Assembly (NCBI GenBank): GCA_020061355.1
Contig: JAGUYK010000014.1
Location: 62,001 to 126,000 of the forward strand
Direction: 5' to 3'
DNA length: 64,000 nucleotides
From: Ignavibacteriales bacterium
GTDB lineage: Bacteria; Bacteroidota; Ignavibacteria; Ignavibacteriales; Melioribacteraceae
Shown one piece after another: positions 1-8,304 of this stretch. Position 1 is the first letter of the stretch; each line of letters starts with the position of its first letter. Below the pieces are notes generated by a model. That model saw only the letters and a program-made list of their open reading frames with translations. It was not told the origin of the DNA and did not search any database. A program made the translations under genes and the position numbers.

Positions 1-347
1 TGAATCTGACTTATCGAAGAATTAGAACGGTCGTATATAACTTTTGAAGCGCGCTGACTTGCACCTGTCTCTAAAAAGTAAATGCCTATTCTTTCTCCGC
101 CGCGAACTATAAAATCAGTTTTTACTCCGTATCTTCTTAAATGATTTACTGCCGACTGCCCGATCTCATGCTTAGGGAGTTTCGTAACGAAATAACTTTC
201 CATTCCAAAATTTGAGAGAGAAGCTGCAACATTTGCTTCACCGCCGCCATACGTTACATCAAAACTTTGTGATTGAACAAATCTTTCAAAATTTGGAGTG
301 CTCAATCGCAACATAATCTCTCCGAATGTCACGATTTTATTCGACAT
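1..347 (-). CDS. kdgK: 2-keto-3-deoxygluconate kinase, PfkB family (partial, C-terminus outside window)
   Basis: Only the first 115 codons are present; the gene runs off the left edge. The start ATG at 347 is preceded by GGGAGA at good spacing. The visible N-terminus reads MSNKIVTFGEIMLRLSTP, followed by a YGGGEANVAASL segment, which is the PfkB/ribokinase substrate-binding N-terminus and typical of KDG kinases (FGEIM.R..P). Family knowledge: it phosphorylates 2-keto-3-deoxygluconate to KDPG in the cytoplasm, which then enters the Entner-Doudoroff route. It is last seen in a long minus-strand run of lyase and glycosidase genes, 60 bases after the previous stop. That fits, because lyases plus an unsaturated uronyl hydrolase end in KDG. 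The catalytic Asp region is not in the window, so another PfkB sugar kinase cannot be excluded. Confidence 0.8.
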   Translation of the reverse strand, partial: MSNKIVTFGEIMLRLSTPNFERFVQSQSFDVTYGGGEANVAASLSNFGMESYFVTKLPKHEIGQSAVNHLRRYGVKTDFIVRGGERIGIYFLETGASQRASKVIYDRSNSSISQI

Positions 348-407
348 AACTGATTTCTCCCTTTTTATTTTGCTTTTATTAAATCCTTAAAATCGGCTTA
401 GTATTTT

Positions 408-1655
408 TTATTTGGAAGCTGATGCAATCAGACTCATATTTAGCAGTATAATAAATGCTTCTGTTTCTTCTTTTCCGGAATTTGATTTATCCATTAATAA
501 TTTATAAATATTGATATATTCTGCTTTGTCTAAGTCCAGACCGGCCAATGCAAGAAATCTCCTTCCGGAAATTTCAAGCGTGGATATCTGTTGTTTCTCC
601 CATGACCCGGGATCTTTGAGATACGGAAGAACGTACTCTACAGATTGAATTACGCTCCCTCCTTTTTTATTTTGATAATTCCAGAGATTAATGCCGTTCA
701 TTTTAGCAAGACGGAGTATCATAGAATATGCATCAAGATTAAAAAATGAATATCCCAGAGAATTGGTTCTTGCCTCTTCTTTGGGCTGACTTCCATCAGC
801 TTCGATTTGTTTTTCGATCAAAACATTTTTTACATAATCAAAAGTCGTACTTAATATTTCAGTTTCATTTAGAAAATCTGCAATTGCACCGACCTGAACT
901 GACCACCAGGTTGAGTGATTATTACCGCCCTTCTTTTCATCCAGTCCGTTTTTGCTTTGGGTTAGCCATTCGAGATATTCTTTAAACCAGGATTTAATCT
1001 GCCTGTCTATAGTATCGTTCCAGTTATTAGAAGCTTTTAAGAAGTTTATTCCCTCCAGAACATAAACGAAAGAACGGGAATCAATAATTCCGACACCTCT
1101 TCCATCGCTTCTATTTCTTATCGCCTGAGCATACTGCATGTGCGGATTCATTCTGGTTGATTGATTAATGAACCAGGCTTTCATAAACCCGATTGCCCGG
1201 TCAGCGAATTTGGGTGAATCTAATAAATATGAAGAGATGCTAAGAGCAAGCACGCTTTGACTCATCCACTCAAGATCACGGCGGTGTTTATCGAAGCGGT
1301 CGGGATTTCTTTCCCCATCTTTTCTGATATAAGGTTTTTTCGGGTCAGATGGATCCGGCCACCAATATGAACCTTCTGAAAAATAATCGTTAGGATTTCC
1401 GCTTGCTGCCGGGGAAGGAGTAAACGTTACGCTCCAGGGACCTTTTTTCATTAATGATTTAGATATTATTTTTAATCGTTCAATAAAAGGAACAATCGCC
1501 GGATCCTCATTTGCCACAAGCTGTTTGACATTTTGAATCTCCGTTGTAGAAAAGAATAAAAAGTCCCGTACTCTTTCAGTCTGTGAAATTGATACACCCG
1601 AAGAAAAAAGTAGAATAGCAAACAACAAAAATTGTTTTATTGATTTTGTTTTCAT
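408..1655 (-). CDS. Secreted polysaccharide lyase, alginate_lyase (PF05426) domain, PL38-like
   Basis: A 415-residue protein with an N-terminal signal peptide (about 1-25, ending SISQ). The body looks like the (alpha/alpha) toroid alginate_lyase domain: WWPDP at 98-102 followed by PYIRKDGERNP, then the NNHSTWW motif at about 245-251 and a conserved Tyr near 302 in a YSFFN segment. In this fold the Asn-His pair and the Tyr are the expected beta-elimination residues. The WWPDP subfamily resembles proteins in PL38 (glucuronan lyases) more than classical PL5 alginate lyases, so substrate is open: alginate, glucuronan or another uronan. Its ATG overlaps the stop of the GH88-GH2 gene by one base (TAATG), so translation is probably coupled. 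A paralogue lies at 5196-6386. There is no T9SS tag, so it is probably periplasmic. Confidence 0.8.
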   Translation of the reverse strand: MKTKSIKQFLLFAILLFSSGVSISQTERVRDFLFFSTTEIQNVKQLVANEDPAIVPFIERLKIISKSLMKKGPWSVTFTPSPAASGNPNDYFSEGSYWWPDPSDPKKPYIRKDGERNPDRFDKHRRDLEWMSQSVLALSISSYLLDSPKFADRAIGFMKAWFINQSTRMNPHMQYAQAIRNRSDGRGVGIIDSRSFVYVLEGINFLKASNNWNDTIDRQIKSWFKEYLEWLTQSKNGLDEKKGGNNHSTWWSVQVGAIADFLNETEILSTTFDYVKNVLIEKQIEADGSQPKEEARTNSLGYSFFNLDAYSMILRLAKMNGINLWNYQNKKGGSVIQSVEYVLPYLKDPGSWEKQQISTLEISGRRFLALAGLDLDKAEYINIYKLLMDKSNSGKEETEAFIILLNMSLIASASK

Positions 1656-4600
1656 TAGTCTCCCGGAATTTTTAAATAGCTCCCTTTGAAATCCTGATTG
1701 CGGGCTTCAATCACTGCGTCTTCCGAGGGAACCGGTTTGAGTTCAATCTGTGCTTTGCCATTAGCCATTTCTAATACAGAACTGCCTGTAGGAGTCCCCA
1801 TATTCTGAATAAATTTACCGCTACTGAGTGAAGAGAAGTAAATTCTTTTATTATAGTCGAGAGCTCTGTTACCGTTTTGATCAACAGCGACTGCTGTTAT
1901 TAAATAATTTCCGTTTTTCATTTTATGATATGATAAGATAATTTTATCTGCCGAGCCGCCCTTTTCAAACTTATAATTCACTTCTATCAAATGCTCTGTG
2001 GTTTTACCAGCATCGTTATAACCTACAGCTTCGAGAATATTCTTACCTGAATTGAAATTTACATTCCAAGATAAACCTGAAGCAGGAAATTTTGTTATAT
2101 CCTTTTTTAACTTTCCCTGACTAACTTCATTTAGAAACAATTCTACTTCGGAACAATTGCTGAATACATTGACATCACGTTTAACATCTTTGGGTCCGCT
2201 CCGTTCGGTCCATGTTGGTGATTCTATATAACAGAATTTGTCTTTTGTATTCCAGTAGCTTTTGAAAACATAGTAAGCATCTTTAGGATTTCCATTTCGA
2301 TCCACAAGACCTTTCTGGTTCATGTAAGGAATCGGATTTTCAGGTCGTAACGGTGTTGGAAAATCTTTGAAAGCCCATTGAGCGCTGCCGCTGAATGATT
2401 CCGATTGTTCGGAAAATCTTAAATACCAGTCAAACAAATCCACCATATAGCTTTCGCTCCAATCGCCCATGTTTGCTATGTTAGAAATCTTAACCTGATT
2501 CACTTTTTCTTCCCATTCGTCAGGATTTGCAAATCCATCGCCTGTAACCGGTTGTTCGGAATGTTTACCTACGTGACTATCACCACCGTATTCAGCGTGG
2601 AAGAATCTTTTATATTTTTTTTGAGCATCAACAATTGCTTTTTCATATCCTTTATAAACGCCCGAATACCATCCAGACCAGATTGAAGGCGAGAAGAGAT
2701 CGACAATATCAGAACCTTCATAATACTTTCTAACCGCTGTATATCTGGAAGGATCTTTTTGATGAGCAATGTCGTTCAGCTCTTTAAGAAATGTACGAAG
2801 AGAATCATTATTATCTCCATCGGGAAATTCAGGAAGCCAGTAGACCTCATTTCCAAGCGACCAGATAATAATGCTTGGATGATTATAGTTCTGATCTATC
2901 ATTTCATTTAGAAAACTTTTCACGTTCCTTTTCCAAATATCTTTTCCCATTCCGCCGCGGCACCATGGAATTTCATCCCAGACAAGCAGACCAAGTTCAT
3001 CGCAAGCACGGTAAACCTCGGGGTCCTGAGGATAATGTGCCAGGCGGACAAAGTTTGCACCCATCTCCTTAATCATTCTAATATCCTTCCTGTGAAGACT
3101 GTCGGGTAATGCATTCCCAAGTCCTGCATAGTCTTCGTGCCTGTGGGTTCCGCGAAGCAGCACTCTTTTTCCATTTAGATAAAACGGGCCATTCTCTTTG
3201 AATTCAAACCAGCGATAGCCAATTTTTTCCGAATAAGTATCAACAACTTTCCTGTCAACAATAACAGAAAGATTCATTGTATATAAATATGGATCCTCTG
3301 TTGACCAAAGATGAGGTTTCTTTAAATCCGGTAAAGAGATATCGAATTGATAATTCCCATTAGCTAACTGATATTTTTTCTCTGCCGTTATAAGAGTTTT
3401 ATTATCCCCATCATTGAGATGAATCTTCAGAATAATATTTTTATTCCCGGATTGATTATTCAGTGATATTTTTAATTTGGTTTCAGCCGATCTCTCAGAA
3501 ACCTTTGGTGTGGAAATAAATAAATTATCGATGTAAACCGATGGAAGAATTTTTAGGTGGACATCACGGGTAATTCCTCCATAGATAACAAAGTCGGATG
3601 TTTGAGAAGGTGGAATGTTCGGATTATAAGAATTATCAGCTTTAACAAGTATCTCGTTAACAGCATTTTCTTTTATAAAAGGTGTAATATCAACATCAAA
3701 TTGAAGATAGCCGCCTGTATGTCCGCCGGCTTTCTTTCCGTTGACAAAAATTTCGGATTCAATATTCACACCCTCAAAGTTAATTTTAAGAGTTGTATGA
3801 TCATCCAGTTCCGGAATGAAAAGTTTTTTCATATACCAGGAAGCTGCCCTTCTGTATCCCGGCTCCTGATCTACTGCATCAAAACTATTCCAGGTATGAG
3901 GAAGGTTAATTTTTTTCCATTCCTTTGCCGATTGATAGATGTGGTCGATCTGTTTAATATCATCTTCAAGGTAGAACCAGTTTTTATTTATTATGAAAGA
4001 CTGACGTTTCCCGTTATCATTAATAAATTTCTCATTATTCTTTTCGGCAATTACTTTTCTTAACGATTCCATAAAATAAAAATCGCCGCACGGAAAAGAT
4101 TCATCTCTACCCCAGTCCTTTGCATAATTATAAACTGTATGAAGAAGAATTCCTTCTTCACTACTCCTTCTGCTCTTAGTAAACAGGTAATTATCAATCA
4201 ACGAATTAGAAATTTTAAATGCATATTCGTGATACTTCTCATAGTCATCTCTCATGTTGGTTAGTTCGGAAATTAACAAGAATCCAGTGGCAGCAATAGC
4301 AGCAGCAGATGCATCTCTGATTACATTTTCACCTTCAAGGTTTAAATCCCAATAAGGAACAAGATCTTCAGGAAGATGATTCAGAAAATAATCGGCCATT
4401 TTTTCTGAAGCATTTATAAATCTTTCATCTCCAGTATATTTGAATGCAATGGCAAACCCATAGATAGCCCATGCCTGGCCTCTCGCCCATGTCGTTTCAT
4501 CTCCAAATCCCTGATGAGTTCTCTTCTTAATTACTTTTCCGTTCGAAGGATCAAATTCAACAACATGATAAGTGGAGAAATCAGGTCTTACATGCTGGTT

Positions 4601-5206
4601 TAAGGTTGTAATTGCATGCTTATATGCAGCATTGTAGAAATCAACATTACCTGTTTCCTTAGATGCCCAGAAGAGAAGTTCCAGATTCATCATCGTATCA
4701 ATTATAACCCACCCTTCTCTATCCTTACTGTTCAATTTTCCCCATGCTCTAACATAATTGCCGTTCGGATTAAATCTTTTCAGAAGCATCTCTGCTGCTT
4801 TAATTGCGGCATCGCGGTATTTTGAATCACCAGTTTCTTTGTATGCCCTAACACATGTAGGGTAAAATATGAAACCCATATCATGAGTATTATCAATCTC
4901 GGCAAATTGAATCAGCCAATCCGCATGTTTAAGTGCTAAATCTTTTATTGAATCATCACCGGTTAATTCATAAAGATTCCAGAGTTCGCCTCCTAAAAAT
5001 CCTGATAGCCAGTTTACGTTTTCACTAAAACTCCATTTCCCGTTAATTGTATAAACCGGAAATTTCCCTTCACAAATTTTCTGTTTATTAATCAACTGTT
5101 CTTTAATCAGGGAAAGTATTTCATGCTGTGCAGTGCCTGGATTCGATAATCCGAAAAATATAAGAGCCGCAAAAAAGGTATTTCTTATTGAAATGTTATT
5201 TCTCAT
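1655..5206 (-). CDS. GH88-GH2 fusion: unsaturated glucuronyl hydrolase joined to a beta-glycosidase
   Basis: An 1183-residue secreted protein (signal peptide about 1-26) holding two complete enzymes in one frame. Residues about 30-395 look like GH88: HDMGFIFY near 108, IIDTMMNLELLFWAS with Asp170, and HQGFGDETTWARGQAW with Asp236 where the family has its catalytic Asp. From about 405 to 1183 follow a GH2 jelly-roll (NLPHTWN, FEGVNIESEIFVNG), the Ig-like domain, the TIM barrel with acid/base Glu787 in SLGNE and likely nucleophile Glu872 in HAEYGG, and C-terminal beta domains. GH88 removes 4,5-unsaturated uronyl ends left by lyases; GH2 would then cut the exposed beta-linked sugar. The start lies 11 bases inside the upstream stop, so it is co-translated with the lyase genes. 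The GH2 specificity (galactosidase, glucuronidase or other) cannot be read from sequence. Confidence 0.85.
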   Translation of the reverse strand: MRNNISIRNTFFAALIFFGLSNPGTAQHEILSLIKEQLINKQKICEGKFPVYTINGKWSFSENVNWLSGFLGGELWNLYELTGDDSIKDLALKHADWLIQFAEIDNTHDMGFIFYPTCVRAYKETGDSKYRDAAIKAAEMLLKRFNPNGNYVRAWGKLNSKDREGWVIIDTMMNLELLFWASKETGNVDFYNAAYKHAITTLNQHVRPDFSTYHVVEFDPSNGKVIKKRTHQGFGDETTWARGQAWAIYGFAIAFKYTGDERFINASEKMADYFLNHLPEDLVPYWDLNLEGENVIRDASAAAIAATGFLLISELTNMRDDYEKYHEYAFKISNSLIDNYLFTKSRRSSEEGILLHTVYNYAKDWGRDESFPCGDFYFMESLRKVIAEKNNEKFINDNGKRQSFIINKNWFYLEDDIKQIDHIYQSAKEWKKINLPHTWNSFDAVDQEPGYRRAASWYMKKLFIPELDDHTTLKINFEGVNIESEIFVNGKKAGGHTGGYLQFDVDITPFIKENAVNEILVKADNSYNPNIPPSQTSDFVIYGGITRDVHLKILPSVYIDNLFISTPKVSERSAETKLKISLNNQSGNKNIILKIHLNDGDNKTLITAEKKYQLANGNYQFDISLPDLKKPHLWSTEDPYLYTMNLSVIVDRKVVDTYSEKIGYRWFEFKENGPFYLNGKRVLLRGTHRHEDYAGLGNALPDSLHRKDIRMIKEMGANFVRLAHYPQDPEVYRACDELGLLVWDEIPWCRGGMGKDIWKRNVKSFLNEMIDQNYNHPSIIIWSLGNEVYWLPEFPDGDNNDSLRTFLKELNDIAHQKDPSRYTAVRKYYEGSDIVDLFSPSIWSGWYSGVYKGYEKAIVDAQKKYKRFFHAEYGGDSHVGKHSEQPVTGDGFANPDEWEEKVNQVKISNIANMGDWSESYMVDLFDWYLRFSEQSESFSGSAQWAFKDFPTPLRPENPIPYMNQKGLVDRNGNPKDAYYVFKSYWNTKDKFCYIESPTWTERSGPKDVKRDVNVFSNCSEVELFLNEVSQGKLKKDITKFPASGLSWNVNFNSGKNILEAVGYNDAGKTTEHLIEVNYKFEKGGSADKIILSYHKMKNGNYLITAVAVDQNGNRALDYNKRIYFSSLSSGKFIQNMGTPTGSSVLEMANGKAQIELKPVPSEDAVIEARNQDFKGSYLKIPGD

Positions 5207-6386
5207 TCTTCACCCACAGTATCGGCTGTCTGATTGGATAAGTTCTTATTAACTCTTCGTCGGAATAGTTAGTATTAAGATTTTCCCATATCTCAATGTA
5301 TTTTTTCTCTCCGTATGCCAAACCGGCAAAAAGAAGACTCTGCATTCTTACAGGGAGTTCGTCAAAGTGCATTACATCTTTTCTGTATTGCCAGGAAGAC
5401 TTGTCTGATATAAAGGGAAACATGAATTCAAAACCGAGTTTAATATTTTTATTAAGGGGAGAAGTAAAATTCCAGATAGTATCGTCCTCCAATATCTGAG
5501 CAATGGTTCCAATTGCTTCGATATTGAAGAGAGAATAATTGTAGGGCTTTGTTCTTGAAAGCTCTTCAGGAAAACTTCCGTTTTGCGCCATCTGTTTTTC
5601 AAGTATCTCCGACTTGAAAAAGGTTTTGCAGAAATCAATCTGCTTTGGGTTGTTGACGAGACGTGAATACATCGCAACCTGGGCAACCCACCATGTGCTG
5701 TGATTGTTTCCATTTTCCCTTTCATCTATTCCATACTGGTGAGTTGTCACCCAATTAAGAAAATCCGCAAACCACTTTTTTATTAGTATAAGATTTTCTT
5801 TATCAACGACATTGAGTTCTTCAAGGACTTCAACAGAACGTGCAACTTCAATTAGATGGATTGCATCAATTAAACCGATTCCTCTTCCGGTAACAATTCC
5901 TTTAATTGCCTGAGCAAATAAAAAGTGAGGATTCATTTTTGTTTCTTCATCAACAAACCAGGCATAAATATGTTTTAATGCATGACTGGAATATTTCTCT
6001 TGACCGGTTATTTTGAATGCTGCAGTCAAAGCTGCTGTATAAATAGAAAACCGAATCAGGAATTTAAGGTGTGCATCAAAATTTTCCGGATTATTAATAC
6101 CATCTCTTCTTATATAAGGCCCATCAGGATTAACGGGATCAGGCCACCAGTAAGTACCTTCTGAATAATAATCGTGAATTCCACCGGCACTTCGCTCAGA
6201 TTTAGCTGCCGTTACTGTAATTGGTTCCTCCGATAAATACTTATCAGCAGACAAAAGAACTCTTTCTTTTTCCAATGAAAGTAATTTATCATAGGTAAAA
6301 GTGGAATCGACAACCTGTCCCTGCAAGGAAGATATATAGGTTACTACTATTATTAGAATAAAAATATTATGTCTGGAAATAATCAC
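5196..6386 (-). CDS. Second secreted lyase of the alginate_lyase (PF05426), PL38-like family
   Basis: A 396-residue paralogue of the protein at 408-1655. It has a hydrophobic signal segment at 5-22, then GTYWWPDP near 78-85, PYIRRDGINNP, and the catalytic-type NNHSTWW at about 227-233 with a later Tyr in NYSLFN. It starts with GTG in a GTGA overlap with the stop of the beta-helix gene and itself overlaps the GH88-GH2 start by 11 bases, so it sits in the middle of a tightly coupled operon. No T9SS tag is present, so a periplasmic location is likely. The two paralogues differ in the segments between motifs, which could mean endo versus exo action or different uronate linkages. That is an inference. 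Confidence 0.8.
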   Translation of the reverse strand: MIISRHNIFILIIVVTYISSLQGQVVDSTFTYDKLLSLEKERVLLSADKYLSEEPITVTAAKSERSAGGIHDYYSEGTYWWPDPVNPDGPYIRRDGINNPENFDAHLKFLIRFSIYTAALTAAFKITGQEKYSSHALKHIYAWFVDEETKMNPHFLFAQAIKGIVTGRGIGLIDAIHLIEVARSVEVLEELNVVDKENLILIKKWFADFLNWVTTHQYGIDERENGNNHSTWWVAQVAMYSRLVNNPKQIDFCKTFFKSEILEKQMAQNGSFPEELSRTKPYNYSLFNIEAIGTIAQILEDDTIWNFTSPLNKNIKLGFEFMFPFISDKSSWQYRKDVMHFDELPVRMQSLLFAGLAYGEKKYIEIWENLNTNYSDEELIRTYPIRQPILWVKNEK

Positions 6387-8269
6387 TTTATAATTACCAT
6401 TTTTTTAGTAGAAGTATAATTACCGCTTCGAAGTGAATAAAAATAGACACCGCTCGGCAATTTCGAATCTGAAATAGTGAATTGTGAGTTATAAAAACCT
6501 GCTTCTTTGTACTCATCGATTAGTGTTGATATTTCATTTCCGAGAATGTCAAATATCTTCAATGTAACAAAGCCGGATTCCGGTATTCTAAAACTTATAT
6601 TGGTGGAAGGATTAAATGGATTAGGATAATTATCAAACAGTTGAAAAGAAGATTCAATTACTTCTGGTTCATCAGTCCTAATAGAGGTAATCAGCCGTTC
6701 TTCCAGTTGGGCAATGTAAAGCGAGACTGGATTTAATCCGCTAATATTAGTTCCTTCAATATAACCCTGAGGCTGATCGAACGGGGCTCCTAAAGATTTC
6801 AATCCGGTTATCCTTCCGGCAAAATTTCCAATTGAATAATTCTGAGCAGTCGGCGGCTTTTGAATAATTATGCTTTTTCCACCACCGATTTTACAATTCC
6901 ATATAACAGAATTTACTGCAGCCCAACCGTGGCTCGTTCCATAATCTCCGCGATTGTACAACGCAAGTACATAACCGGTATTCGGATTGTTAAATGAAAT
7001 ATTATCATACAGCATTCCCTGACTCCACCAGCGGTGTCCTTCGCTGGAGCTATAAGTATAATCACTAACATTATTATAAAACACAATTCCCGATACAGTA
7101 CTTGTTCCGTTTGACACATAATCGTGTCTGCCGTATTTCGTGTAGGAATTTTTAACAAGAATCTGCTGGGATGCGTGGTACATATTAAAATTATACCTTC
7201 TCTCACCATCTATCTTGCTTATCGGGTCGATTGCCTTACAGCTATCAATCGTTACACGAGAAGCCGTACTTGTCATTATGCCCGATTGACCGAAGTGACG
7301 CATCGTGCAATTTTTCACCCAGGAATCTTCAATCTGCTTTAATTCGATAGCATGCCAGGCATGATTTTCATCTCCGTTTGAATCCTGCGGTATACCGATA
7401 GCCTCAATATCAATTCTTAAATTTTCAATTCCGATATTAGTCTTTAAATTATTACGCGAGTATTTATAGATATATGATTGCGAAAGGCTTTTATCCAGGG
7501 TATAGAATAGAGGAACATCAACGGTTATAGTATTGCCGGAAATGTTTTTTATATAACGGTTGTAGATAATGTTTAATCCATCCTGAACAACCCATGAGGG
7601 ATCGGAAGCGGTGCCGCCGCCCTGAACTGAATTGATCCATGCATCAGTAATTGGATGATAGACAATTATATTATCGCCGGTATTAAATAATGAGGCATTT
7701 TCTACTGAAAAACTTTTTTCACCTGTAAATATTTTCGATGAAGTAATATTTGTTTTAGTACCCGGAACCTGTTCAGACCATCTTGTTAAACTGCCTCCAC
7801 CTGCAATTAATATTGTTCTCTGGTGAGGTGTGTTTCCTTTTCCAAAAATAATAGTATTCCCGGATGGATCCTCCCCATCTCCTTCGCCTCTAAGTACAAT
7901 CCCGCTTTGGTTGAGTCTTATTGTTCCGTTCACCTGATATGTTCCGGCTTTCAATAATATCGCTCCTCTGAATCCATTGCCGTCCGGGTTGAATCCTGCC
8001 ACTTCATTTATAGCGCTTTGAATATGTGATGTATTATCACCCTGAATAGCTTCAATTATTTTCACAACCGGGATTTCAGGAATATCAACTCCACCGCCTT
8101 TGTATCCGGCTCCGCTGAAATCCGGGATTCTGTTTCCATCAGAATCGGAGATATAGGTAAGCTTGCCGTCATTTCCATAAAAGACAATATTCGATTGCCA
8201 GGATTGAGCAGAAATCAATTCTGAAAATAAAACTGATGCTATGAAAAAATATCTTTTAAAATAGTCCAA
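6383..8269 (-). CDS. T9SS-secreted right-handed beta-helix protein, candidate polysaccharide lyase
   Basis: A 628-residue protein. The signal peptide (about 1-22) follows an apparent TTG start; no upstream ATG fits. Residues about 75-500 have pectate-lyase-superfamily beta-helix features: an N-terminal block with AIQSAI-like spacing (HIQSAINEV), LLKAGTYQVNGTIRL, GIVLRGEGDG, and many short Asn-rich strands. The C-terminus (about 545-628) is a T9SS sorting domain starting NYPNPFNPST and ending KKMVIIK, so the protein is probably exported to the cell surface. I cannot identify catalytic residues or a PL family. Its place between PL6 and alginate_lyase-family genes suggests action on the same uronic-acid polymer. 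It ends in a GTGA overlap with the next gene. Confidence 0.75.
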   Translation of the reverse strand: MDYFKRYFFIASVLFSELISAQSWQSNIVFYGNDGKLTYISDSDGNRIPDFSGAGYKGGGVDIPEIPVVKIIEAIQGDNTSHIQSAINEVAGFNPDGNGFRGAILLKAGTYQVNGTIRLNQSGIVLRGEGDGEDPSGNTIIFGKGNTPHQRTILIAGGGSLTRWSEQVPGTKTNITSSKIFTGEKSFSVENASLFNTGDNIIVYHPITDAWINSVQGGGTASDPSWVVQDGLNIIYNRYIKNISGNTITVDVPLFYTLDKSLSQSYIYKYSRNNLKTNIGIENLRIDIEAIGIPQDSNGDENHAWHAIELKQIEDSWVKNCTMRHFGQSGIMTSTASRVTIDSCKAIDPISKIDGERRYNFNMYHASQQILVKNSYTKYGRHDYVSNGTSTVSGIVFYNNVSDYTYSSSEGHRWWSQGMLYDNISFNNPNTGYVLALYNRGDYGTSHGWAAVNSVIWNCKIGGGKSIIIQKPPTAQNYSIGNFAGRITGLKSLGAPFDQPQGYIEGTNISGLNPVSLYIAQLEERLITSIRTDEPEVIESSFQLFDNYPNPFNPSTNISFRIPESGFVTLKIFDILGNEISTLIDEYKEAGFYNSQFTISDSKLPSGVYFYSLRSGNYTSTKKMVIIK

Positions 8270-8304
8270 AGATTTTTTGATTTATGAAATTAAAAACCTT
8301 GTAT

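Noticed and set aside
3557-4063. 168-residue open frame antisense to the GH88-GH2 gene
   Set aside because: It lies wholly inside a well-supported gene with intact catalytic motifs and has no domain of its own.
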